Source of the DNA: Pelagicoccus sp. SDUM812005
GTDB lineage: Bacteria > Verrucomicrobiota > Verrucomicrobiia > Opitutales > Opitutaceae
Length of the DNA: 64,000 nt
Direction of reading: 5' to 3'
Assembly: GCF_031127875.1 (NCBI RefSeq)
Contig: NZ_JARXIA010000022.1
Coordinates: forward strand, 1-64,000
Below are positions 16,887 to 25,896 of the stretch, piece by piece; position 1 is the stretch's first letter; each line of letters begins with the position of its first letter. Position numbers and translations under genes: made by a program. The notes under the pieces are model-generated. The model was not told the origin of the DNA. It did not search any database and worked only from the letters and a program-made list of their open reading frames with translations.

Positions 16887-17990
16887 CTACTTCAGCTCTA
16901 CCACGTAGCAGCTGTTCAGGTTATTCAACAAATACTCGTAGGTGAAGAAGCCGTATCCGCCTGCGCCCCAGTCGTCGCCCCAAGAATTGCGGAAGATAAA
17001 CTTCGCATTCTCGATCTTTCCGTCTTCGCAGCGGTAGCCGATAATCGTAACCGCGTGACCGCCATCGGGCCGAACCGGCTGCTTGCTCAACACGCTAGTA
17101 TGAGCGATTCGCGAGTAGGCAGGCCATGAAACGCCAACCACCACCGGCATATTCGCATTGAGCACGTGTACGATATTCTGGATACCTTTCTCGCTACGCG
17201 CCCCAGGAACCATAAAGGGACTGAAGTTCACCGTATCCAACATCGAATACGGAGTCTTCGCCGCGCGCTCCTCGCGCGTCTGCTCCAGAGCGAGACCGTG
17301 GCCGCGTATCGCTTGGAATACGTGCTCAAGGGCAAACCCGAGATCCAAGCCGTTTCTTCGTCCCGTTTCCCTGTCGAAGCCAACCGCATCGGGTCGGCCC
17401 AAGGAACGCGAGGTGGCGTTGATCAAATACGGCTCCGAAAGGTTCAGGGCTTGGCCATGTCCTTCCGCAAACTGGTACTCCAAGGCAGCCACGATGGCAT
17501 GCACCGAACAACTCGGACCACTCTGGCTGCGCACCCGAATGCCATGGCTGCGGAAGCGGTCGCGCAGGTCGACTTCCGTCTTCAATTGCGGCTCCGTCCC
17601 GAAGAGCGAAAAGGCGCTGCTCGATCCCGCGGGCGACGGGGCGACGGCGCGGGCTTGGCTGCGGAGCTCTCGGGCTTGGACTGCCTTGGCCGCGGCGATG
17701 CGCTGTTCCTGGGCTTGAATCTGACGTTGGCGTTGAGCGGCCAGCTCCGCTTCGCGATCCGCCGCTCGCGCGGAGTCGTATCCATACTTCGCTTGCAGCT
17801 CCGGCGAGAGCTTCGACAGCGGCACTTGAGCGATGCCTCGAGCATGACGGATGGAAAGCGAAGACTCGTTGGCCGAGAGAACGACGACCCGATGGAAAAC
17901 GTCGCTCCCCACCTCCAGCTTTTCATAGGAGTCAGCCGCGAAGGCATGGAGCGAGAAGATCAAGGAGAAGAGCAAGAGGAAGGATTTCAT
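16887..17990 (-). CDS. Secreted papain-like (C1) cysteine peptidase
   Basis: The start at 17990 gives a signal peptide (MKSFLLLFSLIFSLHAFA) and a 367-residue protein. Residues about 22-75 form a small beta domain ending VPLSKLSPELQAKYGYD, as seen in SHD1-like modules of Planctomycetes and Verrucomicrobiota. A basic, glutamine-rich coiled linker (about 75-115) follows. The peptidase domain has a catalytic triad in order: C161 in SQSGPSCSVHA, H312 in GGHAVTIIGY and N335 in FRNSWGDDWG. It acts in the periplasm or outside. It is preceded by a terminator that separates it from the chemoreceptor gene. Confidence 0.85.
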   Translation of the reverse strand: MKSFLLLFSLIFSLHAFAADSYEKLEVGSDVFHRVVVLSANESSLSIRHARGIAQVPLSKLSPELQAKYGYDSARAADREAELAAQRQRQIQAQEQRIAAAKAVQARELRSQARAVAPSPAGSSSAFSLFGTEPQLKTEVDLRDRFRSHGIRVRSQSGPSCSVHAIVAALEYQFAEGHGQALNLSEPYLINATSRSLGRPDAVGFDRETGRRNGLDLGFALEHVFQAIRGHGLALEQTREERAAKTPYSMLDTVNFSPFMVPGARSEKGIQNIVHVLNANMPVVVGVSWPAYSRIAHTSVLSKQPVRPDGGHAVTIIGYRCEDGKIENAKFIFRNSWGDDWGAGGYGFFTYEYLLNNLNSCYVVELK

Positions 17991-18053
17991 AACGAGCGAC
18001 AGTGGATTCCTTTTCCTACCTTCGGATTTTTCGCGCGCTTCTTCAGCCGGATA

Positions 18054-18091
18054 CAAAAAAGACGCGCTCCCGAAAAGGAAGCGCGCCTTGA
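18054..18091 (-). terminator. Intrinsic terminator after the chemoreceptor gene
   Basis: On the minus strand a GC stem, GGCGCGCTTCC pairing with GGGAGCGCGTC with one internal mismatch, is followed by TTTTTT. It lies between the receptor stop at 18116 and the cysteine peptidase start at 17990. Confidence 0.75.
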
Positions 18092-18115
18092 AAACTTAGA
18101 ACTGGCTCGTGCGGA

Positions 18116-20038
18116 CTAGTTGTCCCACATGTCGGCGAAGGCGTCGTCCTTGACCACCTGCTTCTGGCGGGACGAGGTGCGAGGGGCCGGCGAATCGAAG
18201 GCATTTTCGATCGGAGCCGAGTAGGAACGTGCGACCGAAGAAGAGGCATTGCTGCGAGAGCCTCCATTAACCACGGCGACGAGGTCTTGGATAGTCTGCT
18301 GCATACTGTTCGACTGCTCGAGCAAGACGCGGCTGGAAGAGGCGGTTTCTTCCGCGCCAGCTGCGTTTCGCTGCGTAACGCTGTCCATGTTGCTGATAGA
18401 AGTCTGGATCAGACCCACGCCGCGGTTCTGCTCGGCGGAAGCATCGGAGATTTGGCCGACGATTTCGTCCATCTTCTGCGTATGGCTGACGATGGTCTGC
18501 AGGTTTTGGGCAACGCGCTGGTTGATCTCCACCCCGCGCTCGGACTTCTGAACCGAATTCTCGATCTTCTGAGCGGTAATGGAAGCCGCTTCCGCGGAAC
18601 GGTGAGCCAGGCTGCGTACTTCGTCCGCAACTACGGCGAATCCTGCGCCAGACTCGCCGGCACGTGCCGCTTCCACCGCTGCGTTGAGAGCGAGGATGTT
18701 GGTCTGGAAAGCGATTTCGTCGATGGTCTTGATGATGTTGGCGATGTTGTCGGAAGACTCCTTGATGTCCTCCATCGCAGTGATCATGTCCTTCATGGAC
18801 TCGGCGCCAGACTCCGCAGCAACACGGGCTTCGCTGGCGAGCTTCTTCGCGTTTTCGGCGTTCTGGGCGTTCTTCTCGGTCATGGCATTGACCTCCTCGA
18901 GCGACGAGCTGGTCTCCTCGATAGAGGCAGCTTGCTCGGAAGAGTCGCGGGCCAGGGCTTCGCTGCTCGCGGAGACCTGTTCGGAGGCGACCAAGGTTTC
19001 GGCGGCGGCGCCTTGCAGACGGCCTACGATCTCGTCGATGCTGCGAGTGATGCCGCGAACGACGTACCATCCGCCTACGGCGCCGATCGAAAGACCGACG
19101 AGGCTGATGATCATCACGGAGAGATTGACCGTAGCTTGGAGGCTCTCGGCGTTCTTCTTCAAATTAGCTTGATGCTCGCCGATGGTACGCTGGAAGACTT
19201 CAATCTTTTCCACAAACTCGGGACCGACCGGACGCAATTTCGTGGCGTCGATTTCCACGATGTTCTTGAGCGTGTCAGCCAGTTCCGCAACTCCCTTGGA
19301 GAAGGCGGCCGACACTTCGATGCTGTTGGCGAGGACGCGCTCCTTGAGCTCGTCCTTCAAGCTTTCGTCGAAGTCGACATTCATCTGGTAGTCTTCCTTC
19401 AGTACGCCGAGCTTGGACGCGAGCTCTGCGACCTTCTCCTTGGCTTCCGCGATGTCCTCGTCGTTGTACTTGACGATGACGCGGTTGATCGCGGAGTCGG
19501 CTTCGAACATGCTCTGCAAAGCGGACGAAGTAGCGAAGGCACCCGCGATGTCTCCCTTGGCCTGGTCGGCCGCGAGAAGCTCCTTGAGCATGTCCTTGAT
19601 CTCCTTGCCGCCCGGCTTGACGACCTCTTCCAGGAGCTCGCTCTGGCGGCCCTTGAGGCTGACGATTGAATTAAAAGCGGAATTGTATCCATCCATCAAC
19701 GCCGTCGCCTCCTTCAGGGCAGTGCGAGCGGTATCGTTGTCGGCTTCCCGAGCGAACTTCTCCAAGTCCGAAGAAAGCGCGCCATACATGGCTTCGTGCT
19801 TTTCGACGTGGCTGGGATCGGTCGTCGTAAGGTATTCGGCGATGTTGGATCGCATCGACAAGGCGACGTTTACTTTATCAGAGGCAGCGTTTCCTTCTTC
19901 AACGCTTTCGGAGAATTCTCCGAAAGAATCGTTGAGCTTCGATACCGCGACATAGGACACGGCAGCGAGCACGACGAAGAAGGTGAGAGCTATCGCGATG
20001 GTGAAGCCAATTTTCTTGGCGAGTGACATTGAGCTCAT
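18116..20038 (-). CDS. Methyl-accepting chemotaxis protein
   Basis: This 640-residue chemoreceptor has a first membrane helix at about residues 11-33, a long helical periplasmic domain (about 34-300, probably a helical-bundle HBM-like sensor), a second membrane helix at about 306-326 and a cytoplasmic signalling domain. The hairpin tip is intact: [20 protein letters not shown] and [20 protein letters not shown]. The cytoplasmic part has no clear HAMP spacing and is short. After an unstructured linker the protein ends FADMWDN, closely resembling the end of the other chemoreceptor in this window (FDDLWN). It should signal to CheA/CheW; no che genes are nearby. It has its own terminator. Confidence 0.92.
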   Translation of the reverse strand: MSSMSLAKKIGFTIAIALTFFVVLAAVSYVAVSKLNDSFGEFSESVEEGNAASDKVNVALSMRSNIAEYLTTTDPSHVEKHEAMYGALSSDLEKFAREADNDTARTALKEATALMDGYNSAFNSIVSLKGRQSELLEEVVKPGGKEIKDMLKELLAADQAKGDIAGAFATSSALQSMFEADSAINRVIVKYNDEDIAEAKEKVAELASKLGVLKEDYQMNVDFDESLKDELKERVLANSIEVSAAFSKGVAELADTLKNIVEIDATKLRPVGPEFVEKIEVFQRTIGEHQANLKKNAESLQATVNLSVMIISLVGLSIGAVGGWYVVRGITRSIDEIVGRLQGAAAETLVASEQVSASSEALARDSSEQAASIEETSSSLEEVNAMTEKNAQNAENAKKLASEARVAAESGAESMKDMITAMEDIKESSDNIANIIKTIDEIAFQTNILALNAAVEAARAGESGAGFAVVADEVRSLAHRSAEAASITAQKIENSVQKSERGVEINQRVAQNLQTIVSHTQKMDEIVGQISDASAEQNRGVGLIQTSISNMDSVTQRNAAGAEETASSSRVLLEQSNSMQQTIQDLVAVVNGGSRSNASSSVARSYSAPIENAFDSPAPRTSSRQKQVVKDDAFADMWDN

Positions 20039-20104
20039 TTTACAGGTGGGATGTGAGGTGTTGCTTAGTTTTTAGAGTATTAAGGTGTAGTTTCCTTTTG
20101 GATA

Positions 20105-20671
20105 CTAGCTTACAGGAGTCTCCTCGGCCGGAGACGGTGGCGGGGTATTTACAAACTTGAATGGGATTCTCAGCTTCGATCGAACCGACTTTCCTCCAAC
20201 CTTCGCAGGCTCGAAAATCCAGGACTTCGCAGCCGCCAGTGAAGGCGCCTCCAAATCCGAGTGGGTCGACTTCTTGATCGATGCGTGAATCACTTGTCCT
20301 GCTTCGTTCAATACGAGATCGACCGAAACGAGACCTTTAAATTCTTCGGCGAGATACTGCTCCGGCAGGGTCGGCATGGCGCTGGACTTGATCACCGGCT
20401 GCACGTCCCACTTCGTGTAGACATCTACCTTGAGCGGATTTTCCTGGGTCCAATGCGCGATCGCGGCCTGCGATTCCGCGTCGAACTCCGATACTGGCAA
20501 ATCGATGCGATCATCGCCTACTCGCAAGTAGACCGAGCCATCGAGAACCTTGTAAATGTTGCCGTCTAAGGAAGTGCCGTCCGCCTTGGTGTAGACGTCC
20601 GCAAACGCCGCTGCGATCGGAGAAATTCCGACGACGAAAAGAGCGACAATACGTGAGAGTTGGGTGTTCAT
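20105..20671 (-). CDS. Periplasmic TonB C-terminal-domain protein
   Basis: The start at 20671 gives a signal peptide (MNTQLSRIVALFVVGISPIAAAFA) and 188 residues; a start 102 bp upstream lacks one. Residues about 25-75 form a small beta domain (DVYTKADGTSLDG, then VYLRVGDDRIDLPVSEFD) similar to the module in the cysteine peptidase. Residues about 95-180 are a TonB C-terminal fold: VDLVLNEAGQVIHASI, then LEAPSLAAAKSWIFEPAKVGG and LRIPFKFV. Unlike TonB it has a cleavable signal and no proline-rich linker, so it is unlikely to energise receptors by itself. It is divergent from the thioredoxin gene. Confidence 0.75.
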   Translation of the reverse strand: MNTQLSRIVALFVVGISPIAAAFADVYTKADGTSLDGNIYKVLDGSVYLRVGDDRIDLPVSEFDAESQAAIAHWTQENPLKVDVYTKWDVQPVIKSSAMPTLPEQYLAEEFKGLVSVDLVLNEAGQVIHASIKKSTHSDLEAPSLAAAKSWIFEPAKVGGKSVRSKLRIPFKFVNTPPPSPAEETPVS

Positions 20672-20911
20672 TTTTTCAATACGGGAGATACCTAAACCGG
20701 CTAAGTAGAGAGCTCGGTCCCCTGTGAGATCGGTTATCGCACGTAAAGCTTGAACCGCTTTTTTCGTTCCCAATCGAAATTCAGTGAAAACAACTAGATT
20801 TCGGCGACGCTCGCCTCGGGAATTAACAATTGCTTAACGCAATTCAGGCGCGGCGGGGAGCGTTCCCTTCCCAAGGCGCACCTGCCAAAACCTTCAACAA
20901 AACGAATCGCA

Positions 20912-21319
20912 ATGCTACCCAGATCGCTTCTCCTCCTCGCTTCCCTATTTCTCTTCGCCATGCCCTCCCACGCCAAGTCCGTGGAGGTCGTGAAACCAAA
21001 GCTCGTCGGCCTCTACTTTCATGCGACCTGGTGCGCGTCCTGCAAAACCTTGGACCCAGAAGTCGAAAAAGCAGCGGCCAGCCTCAAGAAGAGCCCCTTT
21101 CTCCTAGTCAAGCTCGACGTGTCCAACAAGGTGACTCAACACCAAGCCGGCATGACCGCCGCCGCTCTGGGCTACGACGATATCTACGCGGAGACCGGGC
21201 TCAAGACTGGGTTCATCATCCTGGTGGATACCAGCACCGGCGCCGAAGTGGGACGCATCTCCCGCGACGACGACGCCGCCACCATCTCAAGCAAAGTGAA
21301 GGCCCTGACCAAAACCTGA
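20912..21319 (+). CDS. Exported thioredoxin-fold protein
   Basis: The 135-residue protein has a signal peptide (residues 1-21, ending SHA) and a thioredoxin fold with C41-A-S-C44 in HATWCASCKTLDPE. The cis-proline that normally follows in the fold is not obvious: the region reads TGLKTGFIILVDT. The spacing after the active site (LLVKLDVSNKVTQHQAG) is as in TlpA/DsbD-gamma-like or redoxin proteins. It may reduce or oxidise cysteines in the periplasm. It stands alone, divergent from the TonB-like gene, and shares a bidirectional terminator with glyA. Confidence 0.8.
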   Translation: MLPRSLLLLASLFLFAMPSHAKSVEVVKPKLVGLYFHATWCASCKTLDPEVEKAAASLKKSPFLLVKLDVSNKVTQHQAGMTAAALGYDDIYAETGLKTGFIILVDTSTGAEVGRISRDDDAATISSKVKALTKT

Positions 21320-21345
21320 AGCTGAAAACCGATTTTCGAAGACAC

Positions 21346-21385
21346 AAAAAAGGCGCGTCCCGAGCAAACGGGACGCGCCTTTGTT
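21346..21385. terminator. Bidirectional intrinsic terminator between thioredoxin gene and glyA
   Basis: A perfect 13-bp stem (AAGGCGCGTCCCG and its complement) with loop AGCAAA is flanked by A's on the left and T's on the right, so it can stop transcription from both sides. The two genes converge here. Confidence 0.9.
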
Positions 21386-21412
21386 TTAAATAGGTTCCGA
21401 GCGAGCGGCTTC

Positions 21413-22942
21413 CTAGCCCACGAAAGCGGACTTGAGGAACTCGAGGTCGATCTCCGGATAGAGCACGAACTCGTCGAGCAAGGCCTTCACGCGACCGCGA
21501 GCTTCGGCGATCACCTCGTCCGCCAGCTCGTACTTGACCTTGCTTTGCTGGCCGGCGTTCTTGCCGCTAGCGATGGTGGCTGGCTTGGTGTTGGAGAGGA
21601 TCAACTTGAAGATCGAAGCGATTTCCTTCATCTGCTCCACGCCCATGCCGAGCGAGGTAACCGCAGGAGCTCCCACGCGCAGGCCGCTGGTGTAGTGCGG
21701 GCCGTTCGGGTCGAACGGCAGGGAGTTTCGGTTCAGGGTAACACCGGCTTCGCGCACGGCGGCTTCCGCTTGGCGACCGTTGAGGCCGAAGCTGGTCACG
21801 TTGATCAAAAGCAAGTGGTTATCCGAACCGCCAGTCGCGATGGTCAAGCCCTCGTCGATCATGGCCTGGGCCAAGGCGCTGGTGTTTTCTACGACCTTGG
21901 CCGCGTAGTCCTTGAACTCGGGCTTGAGCGCTTCCTGGAAAGCGATGGCCTTGGCCGCCATGACGTGCGGGAGCGGACCGCCGATCACGAGCGGGCAACC
22001 CTTGTCCACGAACTCGGCGAACTCCTTCTTGCAAAGGACGATGCCGCCGCGTGGGCCGCGGAGCGTCTTGTGCGTGGTGGAAGTGACCACGTCCGCGAAT
22101 GGCATCGGGTTGAAGTCGCCTTCGAAAACGTCGCCTGCCACCAGACCGGCAAAGTGCGCCATGTCGACCATGAGAACGGCGCCCACCTTGTCAGCGATCT
22201 CCTTCATGCGGCGGAAGTTGACCTTGCGCGGATAAGCGGAATAGCCGGCCAGCAGGATCAGCGGCTTGACCTCTTCGGCCTGCTTCTCGAGGGCGTCGTA
22301 GTCGAGCAAGCCAGTCGATTCGTTGACCGAGTAGCTGTAGGCATCGAAGAACTGGGCGGAAACGTTGAAACGGTAGCCGTGGGTCAGGTGACCGCCGGAG
22401 TAGTAGTCGAGGCCGAGCATGCGCTGGTTACCCATTGCGGCCCGAACCTTGTTCCAGTCCTCGCGGGAAAGCTTGGCTGGGTTGGGCTCGCCGAGTTCCG
22501 CAAGAGTCGGTACGCCGACCTTGGCCTGCAGGATAGCCCAAAACGCGATCATGTTCGCGTCGGCGCCGGAGTGCGGCTGCACGTAGGCGTGCTCGGCCTT
22601 GAAAAGCTCGCAAGCGAGGCGGCATGCCTCGGACTCGATGTCGTCGATATTGTCGCAACCCGCGTAGTAGCGAGCGCCGGCGAAGCCTTCCGCGTACTTG
22701 TCAGTCAACAAGTTGCCCATGGCCGCCTGCGTGTTGGTGGAAGTGAAGTTCTCGGACGCGATCAGCTTCAAGTTGCTGCGCTGGTCCTCGAGCTCCTTCA
22801 CGATCGAGCGGGCGATCGATGGATTGACCTCTGCAACCTGCTGGAGGCTAGCGAGATAGCTAACCATTGCGGGCGAGATGGACTCGGCTGAACGGGAGGA
22901 CAAGTAGTCCTGCAGTGGCGTGGCGGCGGTGGTTTCACTCAT
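21413..22942 (-). CDS. glyA: Serine hydroxymethyltransferase, long form
   Basis: The enzyme interconverts serine and glycine with tetrahydrofolate. PLP-fold hallmarks are intact: LKLIASENFTS, the YAEGFAGARYYAGC substrate loop, VQPHSGADAN, MVDMAHFAGLVA and the Schiff-base lysine in TSTTHKTLRGPRGG. At 509 residues it is about 85 longer than the common bacterial enzyme. The excess lies in an N-terminal extension of about 35 residues and in an insert of about 50 residues after the SGADAN block (from LQAKVGVPTLAELG to NQRMLGLDYY). Chlamydial GlyA has a similar length and insert. It is monocistronic, with a shared terminator behind it. Confidence 0.95.
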   Translation of the reverse strand: MSETTAATPLQDYLSSRSAESISPAMVSYLASLQQVAEVNPSIARSIVKELEDQRSNLKLIASENFTSTNTQAAMGNLLTDKYAEGFAGARYYAGCDNIDDIESEACRLACELFKAEHAYVQPHSGADANMIAFWAILQAKVGVPTLAELGEPNPAKLSREDWNKVRAAMGNQRMLGLDYYSGGHLTHGYRFNVSAQFFDAYSYSVNESTGLLDYDALEKQAEEVKPLILLAGYSAYPRKVNFRRMKEIADKVGAVLMVDMAHFAGLVAGDVFEGDFNPMPFADVVTSTTHKTLRGPRGGIVLCKKEFAEFVDKGCPLVIGGPLPHVMAAKAIAFQEALKPEFKDYAAKVVENTSALAQAMIDEGLTIATGGSDNHLLLINVTSFGLNGRQAEAAVREAGVTLNRNSLPFDPNGPHYTSGLRVGAPAVTSLGMGVEQMKEIASIFKLILSNTKPATIASGKNAGQQSKVKYELADEVIAEARGRVKALLDEFVLYPEIDLEFLKSAFVG

Positions 22943-23135
22943 GATGGTTCTATGTGGAAGCGGTTAATCTCTGAAAAGTTCTACCCAGGCGCGCGATAGA
23001 ACTGAACCGCTTCCCAGCGGTCAATCCCGCCTTTGCTTCGCCAGTCGCATTTCGGAAAAAAGCCGCTGAGCCCCTTCAAGTCAATGCGAAGTCCGCGCAG
23101 ATTTGCAGCGCTTCAAGCCTGGCTTGCGCCCGCGG

Positions 23136-24320
23136 TCAAAGCTTGAGCTGGAAGCAGGCGCCCTTCCCCTGCCCCTCGCTTTCGGCGGAGAGCTTCCAGC
23201 CGTTGGCCTCGCAGATGAGGTTTGCCCGCGGCAAACTGAAGCCGTACCCGCCATCGCTGCGCTTGTGCTCCGGCATCTGGCACGGCTTGAAGACAACGCG
23301 CAGGTCCTCCCGTTCGATGCCAACTCCTTGGTCCCTGACCCGAAAGACGACTTGGCCCGCCTGACGCTCCAGCGAAATGCGGATGCTCTGCTCCCAAACC
23401 GAGAAGTCGACCGCGTTATCCAGCAAAACCTGCAAAACGAACAGAAGGCCCTCCTTGTCCACGATCAGGTTACCGCTCCAGCTGCCCTCGAACACCAGAG
23501 TGAGCTCCTTGGCGGCCAGCTTGGAAATCGTCTTGGATTGCAGCATCGCCTCCAGCTCGGAAAGGCTCAGGACCTGAGTCTCCCCGGGATGCTTCTGCCG
23601 GGCCTCCTCGAAGTAGGAACTGGCGAGCTGGGCCAGCTTGGAAATCCGCCTGAACCCCTTGCGCACGTAGTCCAAGTAGCGAGCGTTTTCGGGACTCAGC
23701 TCCTTGCTCTCCATCATGTTCAAGCTGCCGATCCAGTTGAGCGGCGTATTCAGCTCGTGGGAAATGTATTGGATGAAAGCCAGCTTGTCCGCGTCAAACT
23801 CCGCCAGGCGCGCGTTCGCTTCCGCCAAGCGCCGCTGGCTCTCCTCCAACGCCTCCTTCTGCAAACAGGCGTTCAAGGCGTTCGCCAGCTTGGAGTTCAA
23901 GCCGACCAGCGAATAAATCGTGCGTTGGTCCAGCGGCCCCCCGCTCTTGACCAGCGCGAGCAGGCCAAAGCCCGGCAGCGAGAAGAAGTAGGCGTACTCC
24001 TCCTCCAGCGAACTGTAGGAAAACGGAAGCTCCTCCCCCAAGGCCTTCAATCCAGCCGCGTCGTAGCTTCGTTCCAGTCGCGCTTCGACGATATGGACCG
24101 CCCGGTTGGCGGCCGCCTTCTTGGGCAGCAAGTAGAACGGCTCGAAAGCGAAGCGACCTTCCCCTGCCTCCACCTGCTTCAATACGCAGCCAGCCGAGAG
24201 GTTGAGCTTTCGCAGGTACTTCCCCAAGCACTCCTTGAGCATCTGCCGATAGCCTAAGCCGATGCCGATCGACATCGAAATCTCGTAATAGATCTGCTGC
24301 TCTTCCGCTCGCAGTAACAT
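23136..24320 (-). CDS. Cytoplasmic sensor histidine kinase
   Basis: The 394-residue kinase has no membrane helices. The N-terminal half (1-150) is a sensor without clear family marks. A coiled linker (about 150-180) leads to HisKA with the phospho-acceptor H188 in YISHELNTPLNW. The ATPase domain has an N box (LLDNAVDFS), G1 VRDQGVGIERED and G2 GYGFSLPRANLI. Its start overlaps the stop of the FIST gene (TGATG), so the two are translationally coupled; FIST proteins are known to sit beside signalling proteins. No response regulator is adjacent, so the partner is unknown. It ends the nine-gene run that starts at 32893. Confidence 0.87.
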   Translation of the reverse strand: MLLRAEEQQIYYEISMSIGIGLGYRQMLKECLGKYLRKLNLSAGCVLKQVEAGEGRFAFEPFYLLPKKAAANRAVHIVEARLERSYDAAGLKALGEELPFSYSSLEEEYAYFFSLPGFGLLALVKSGGPLDQRTIYSLVGLNSKLANALNACLQKEALEESQRRLAEANARLAEFDADKLAFIQYISHELNTPLNWIGSLNMMESKELSPENARYLDYVRKGFRRISKLAQLASSYFEEARQKHPGETQVLSLSELEAMLQSKTISKLAAKELTLVFEGSWSGNLIVDKEGLLFVLQVLLDNAVDFSVWEQSIRISLERQAGQVVFRVRDQGVGIEREDLRVVFKPCQMPEHKRSDGGYGFSLPRANLICEANGWKLSAESEGQGKGACFQLKL

Positions 24321-25444
24321 CAGGCTTCGATCACAGCGACCACCGCTGTCTTGTTATAGAATTCCAAGTAGTCCTTCCGGTTGTTGGCGATCTCGCCCAA
24401 GCTGAGCACGCCAAAGCTCGGAATCTCGGAATCGATCGACAGCGCCTTCAACTCCTCCTCGAAGGCCTCCCCAAGAAAGAGGTAGCGGGAAATGCAGTCC
24501 ACCAAAAACACTGCCCGCCGCTCGGGCCGCCCCTCGAAAGACTCCCTCCCCCGCCGCAATGCTTCTCGGGCCGCCGCGACCAGGGATGCCGGATCCCCCT
24601 TCAAGATATGCACGAACGACTGCTCCGGCACCTCGCCGATGCAGACGATCTCCTGGTTCGGCCCCAGCGAAATCGGGTCGCGTACGATCTTTTCGGCCGC
24701 CAGCCGACTGATGCCGAACGGATAGCTGTTAGCCACCTGGAAGAAATTCTTGGTCGCGAAAACGTTGCCCGCATGGGCCTCCACCATCTCGCGATAAACC
24801 TCGAAGGCCGGCTGCCAGTCGAGCGAGACGATCTTGTTGCGATCCGACTCCGTCACCTCGAACGGCCCCTCCAGCTCCTGCCAGCCATGCGAAACTCCGA
24901 TCCCCGTAGCCAAGTTGGAAAAGGCCAACACCGCGCAGTCCTTCAGCAGCCCCTCGTTCGTGAACAAGCACGGACGCTGCTCCAAGCTCAAGGAACCCGC
25001 TCCGCCGCCAATGTAGTTCGCCTCCAAGCCGAATACGGAAAACAGGTCCTCCACCAAATTGTTGATGCGCGTAGACAAGCCGTCCACGAAGACCATCACC
25101 GTGCGCGTCCGGGAAAAGTCCACCTCCAAAGCTTCCAAACGATCTTCGAAATCGTCGAAGGCATCGCTCAATCCCGCGATCGTCTCCACCTGCATCGTTT
25201 CGCCCAAGCCCACTACGATATGACCCTTCTCCATGCGGCAAGCGCCCAAGACGATCTGGGGAAAAATCCCGCCCACCACAGGGAGCGTCTGAGCCTTGAG
25301 GACCGGATCCACCGCGTCCGCCGCGTAACCGTTACCATCGCATGCCAGCACCAGCAGCGACGCCACCCCCGGCTGCGAGGCAACCGCCTCGAGGCTCCTT
25401 GCGAGCTCCCCGACCTCCGGACTTGAACTGCTCTTGATCGGCAT
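24320..25444 (-). CDS. FIST-domain sensory protein
   Basis: This 374-residue cytoplasmic protein has the FIST N-domain (GVASLLVLACDGNGYAADA, VVGGIFPQIVLG, TRTVMVFVDGLSTRINNLV, FGLEANYIGGGAG and CAVLAFSNLATGIGVSHGW) and the FIST C-domain (FEVYREMVEAHAGNVF, FLVDCISRYLFLGEAFEEEL, FGVLSLGEIANN and a YNKTAVV end). The family is proposed to bind small ligands such as amino acids. Its coupling to the histidine kinase suggests it modulates that kinase. It starts 11 bp after the MazG-like gene and appears to belong to the same transcript as the bacillithiol genes. Confidence 0.85.
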   Translation of the reverse strand: MPIKSSSSPEVGELARSLEAVASQPGVASLLVLACDGNGYAADAVDPVLKAQTLPVVGGIFPQIVLGACRMEKGHIVVGLGETMQVETIAGLSDAFDDFEDRLEALEVDFSRTRTVMVFVDGLSTRINNLVEDLFSVFGLEANYIGGGAGSLSLEQRPCLFTNEGLLKDCAVLAFSNLATGIGVSHGWQELEGPFEVTESDRNKIVSLDWQPAFEVYREMVEAHAGNVFATKNFFQVANSYPFGISRLAAEKIVRDPISLGPNQEIVCIGEVPEQSFVHILKGDPASLVAAAREALRRGRESFEGRPERRAVFLVDCISRYLFLGEAFEEELKALSIDSEIPSFGVLSLGEIANNRKDYLEFYNKTAVVAVIEA

Positions 25445-25455
25445 GGCTAAGGTAA

Positions 25456-25821
25456 CTAACCCCGCTTTTCCGAACTTCCCTTTGCTAGAATCACAGGATA
25501 CTTCCGCGCATTCTTTAGCATCTTCCGGTCAATCGCCTTAGCGAGGTCGATTCCCGCCCGATTGGCGAACTGCAAGGCGTAGATCGCTACGTCAGCCAAC
25601 TCGTCCTCGACCGCTTCGCGCTTCTCCCCGTCCCGCATCAGCGACTCGCATTGAGAACCTTCCAGCCATTGGAACGGCTCCATCAGCTCCGCCGCTTCGC
25701 CCGCCAAGGCCACGCTCAAGTTCTTCAAGGTGTGGAACTGCTCCCAATCCCGCTCCCTCGCAAACGCGGCCACACGCTCCTTCAAATCCGCAATGGGGGT
25801 ATCCTGATCGCTGCACGACAT
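25456..25821 (-). CDS. MazG-like nucleotide pyrophosphohydrolase
   Basis: The 121-residue all-alpha protein carries the MazG/RS21-C6 metal motif: LAGEAAELMEPFQW (E-x2-E) followed by EDELADVAIYALQFAN (E-x2-D). The N-terminus (ADLKERVAAFARERDWEQFHTLKNLSVA) is that of dCTPase-type members. It probably hydrolyses non-canonical or excess dNTPs to monophosphates. It lies between bshA (75 bp) and the FIST gene (11 bp) on the same strand. Confidence 0.9.
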   Translation of the reverse strand: MSCSDQDTPIADLKERVAAFARERDWEQFHTLKNLSVALAGEAAELMEPFQWLEGSQCESLMRDGEKREAVEDELADVAIYALQFANRAGIDLAKAIDRKMLKNARKYPVILAKGSSEKRG

Positions 25822-25896
25822 AGGTAATCAATCAACGGATACATCCGAAGAATGCGAGCGCCGAGCAACGATTTAAGTAAACCCACCTAAGCCGAA

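Noticed and set aside
21545-22891. 448-codon open frame antisense to glyA
   Set aside because: No recognisable domain and complete overlap with a certain enzyme gene.
23103-24257. 384-codon frame antisense to the histidine kinase
   Set aside because: Glutamine- and arginine-rich shadow; the kinase motifs are complete on the minus strand.
23136-25444. FIST/histidine-kinase pair as a phytochrome or chemotaxis cluster
   Set aside because: No GAF/PHY chromophore cysteine, no CheW or response regulator nearby.
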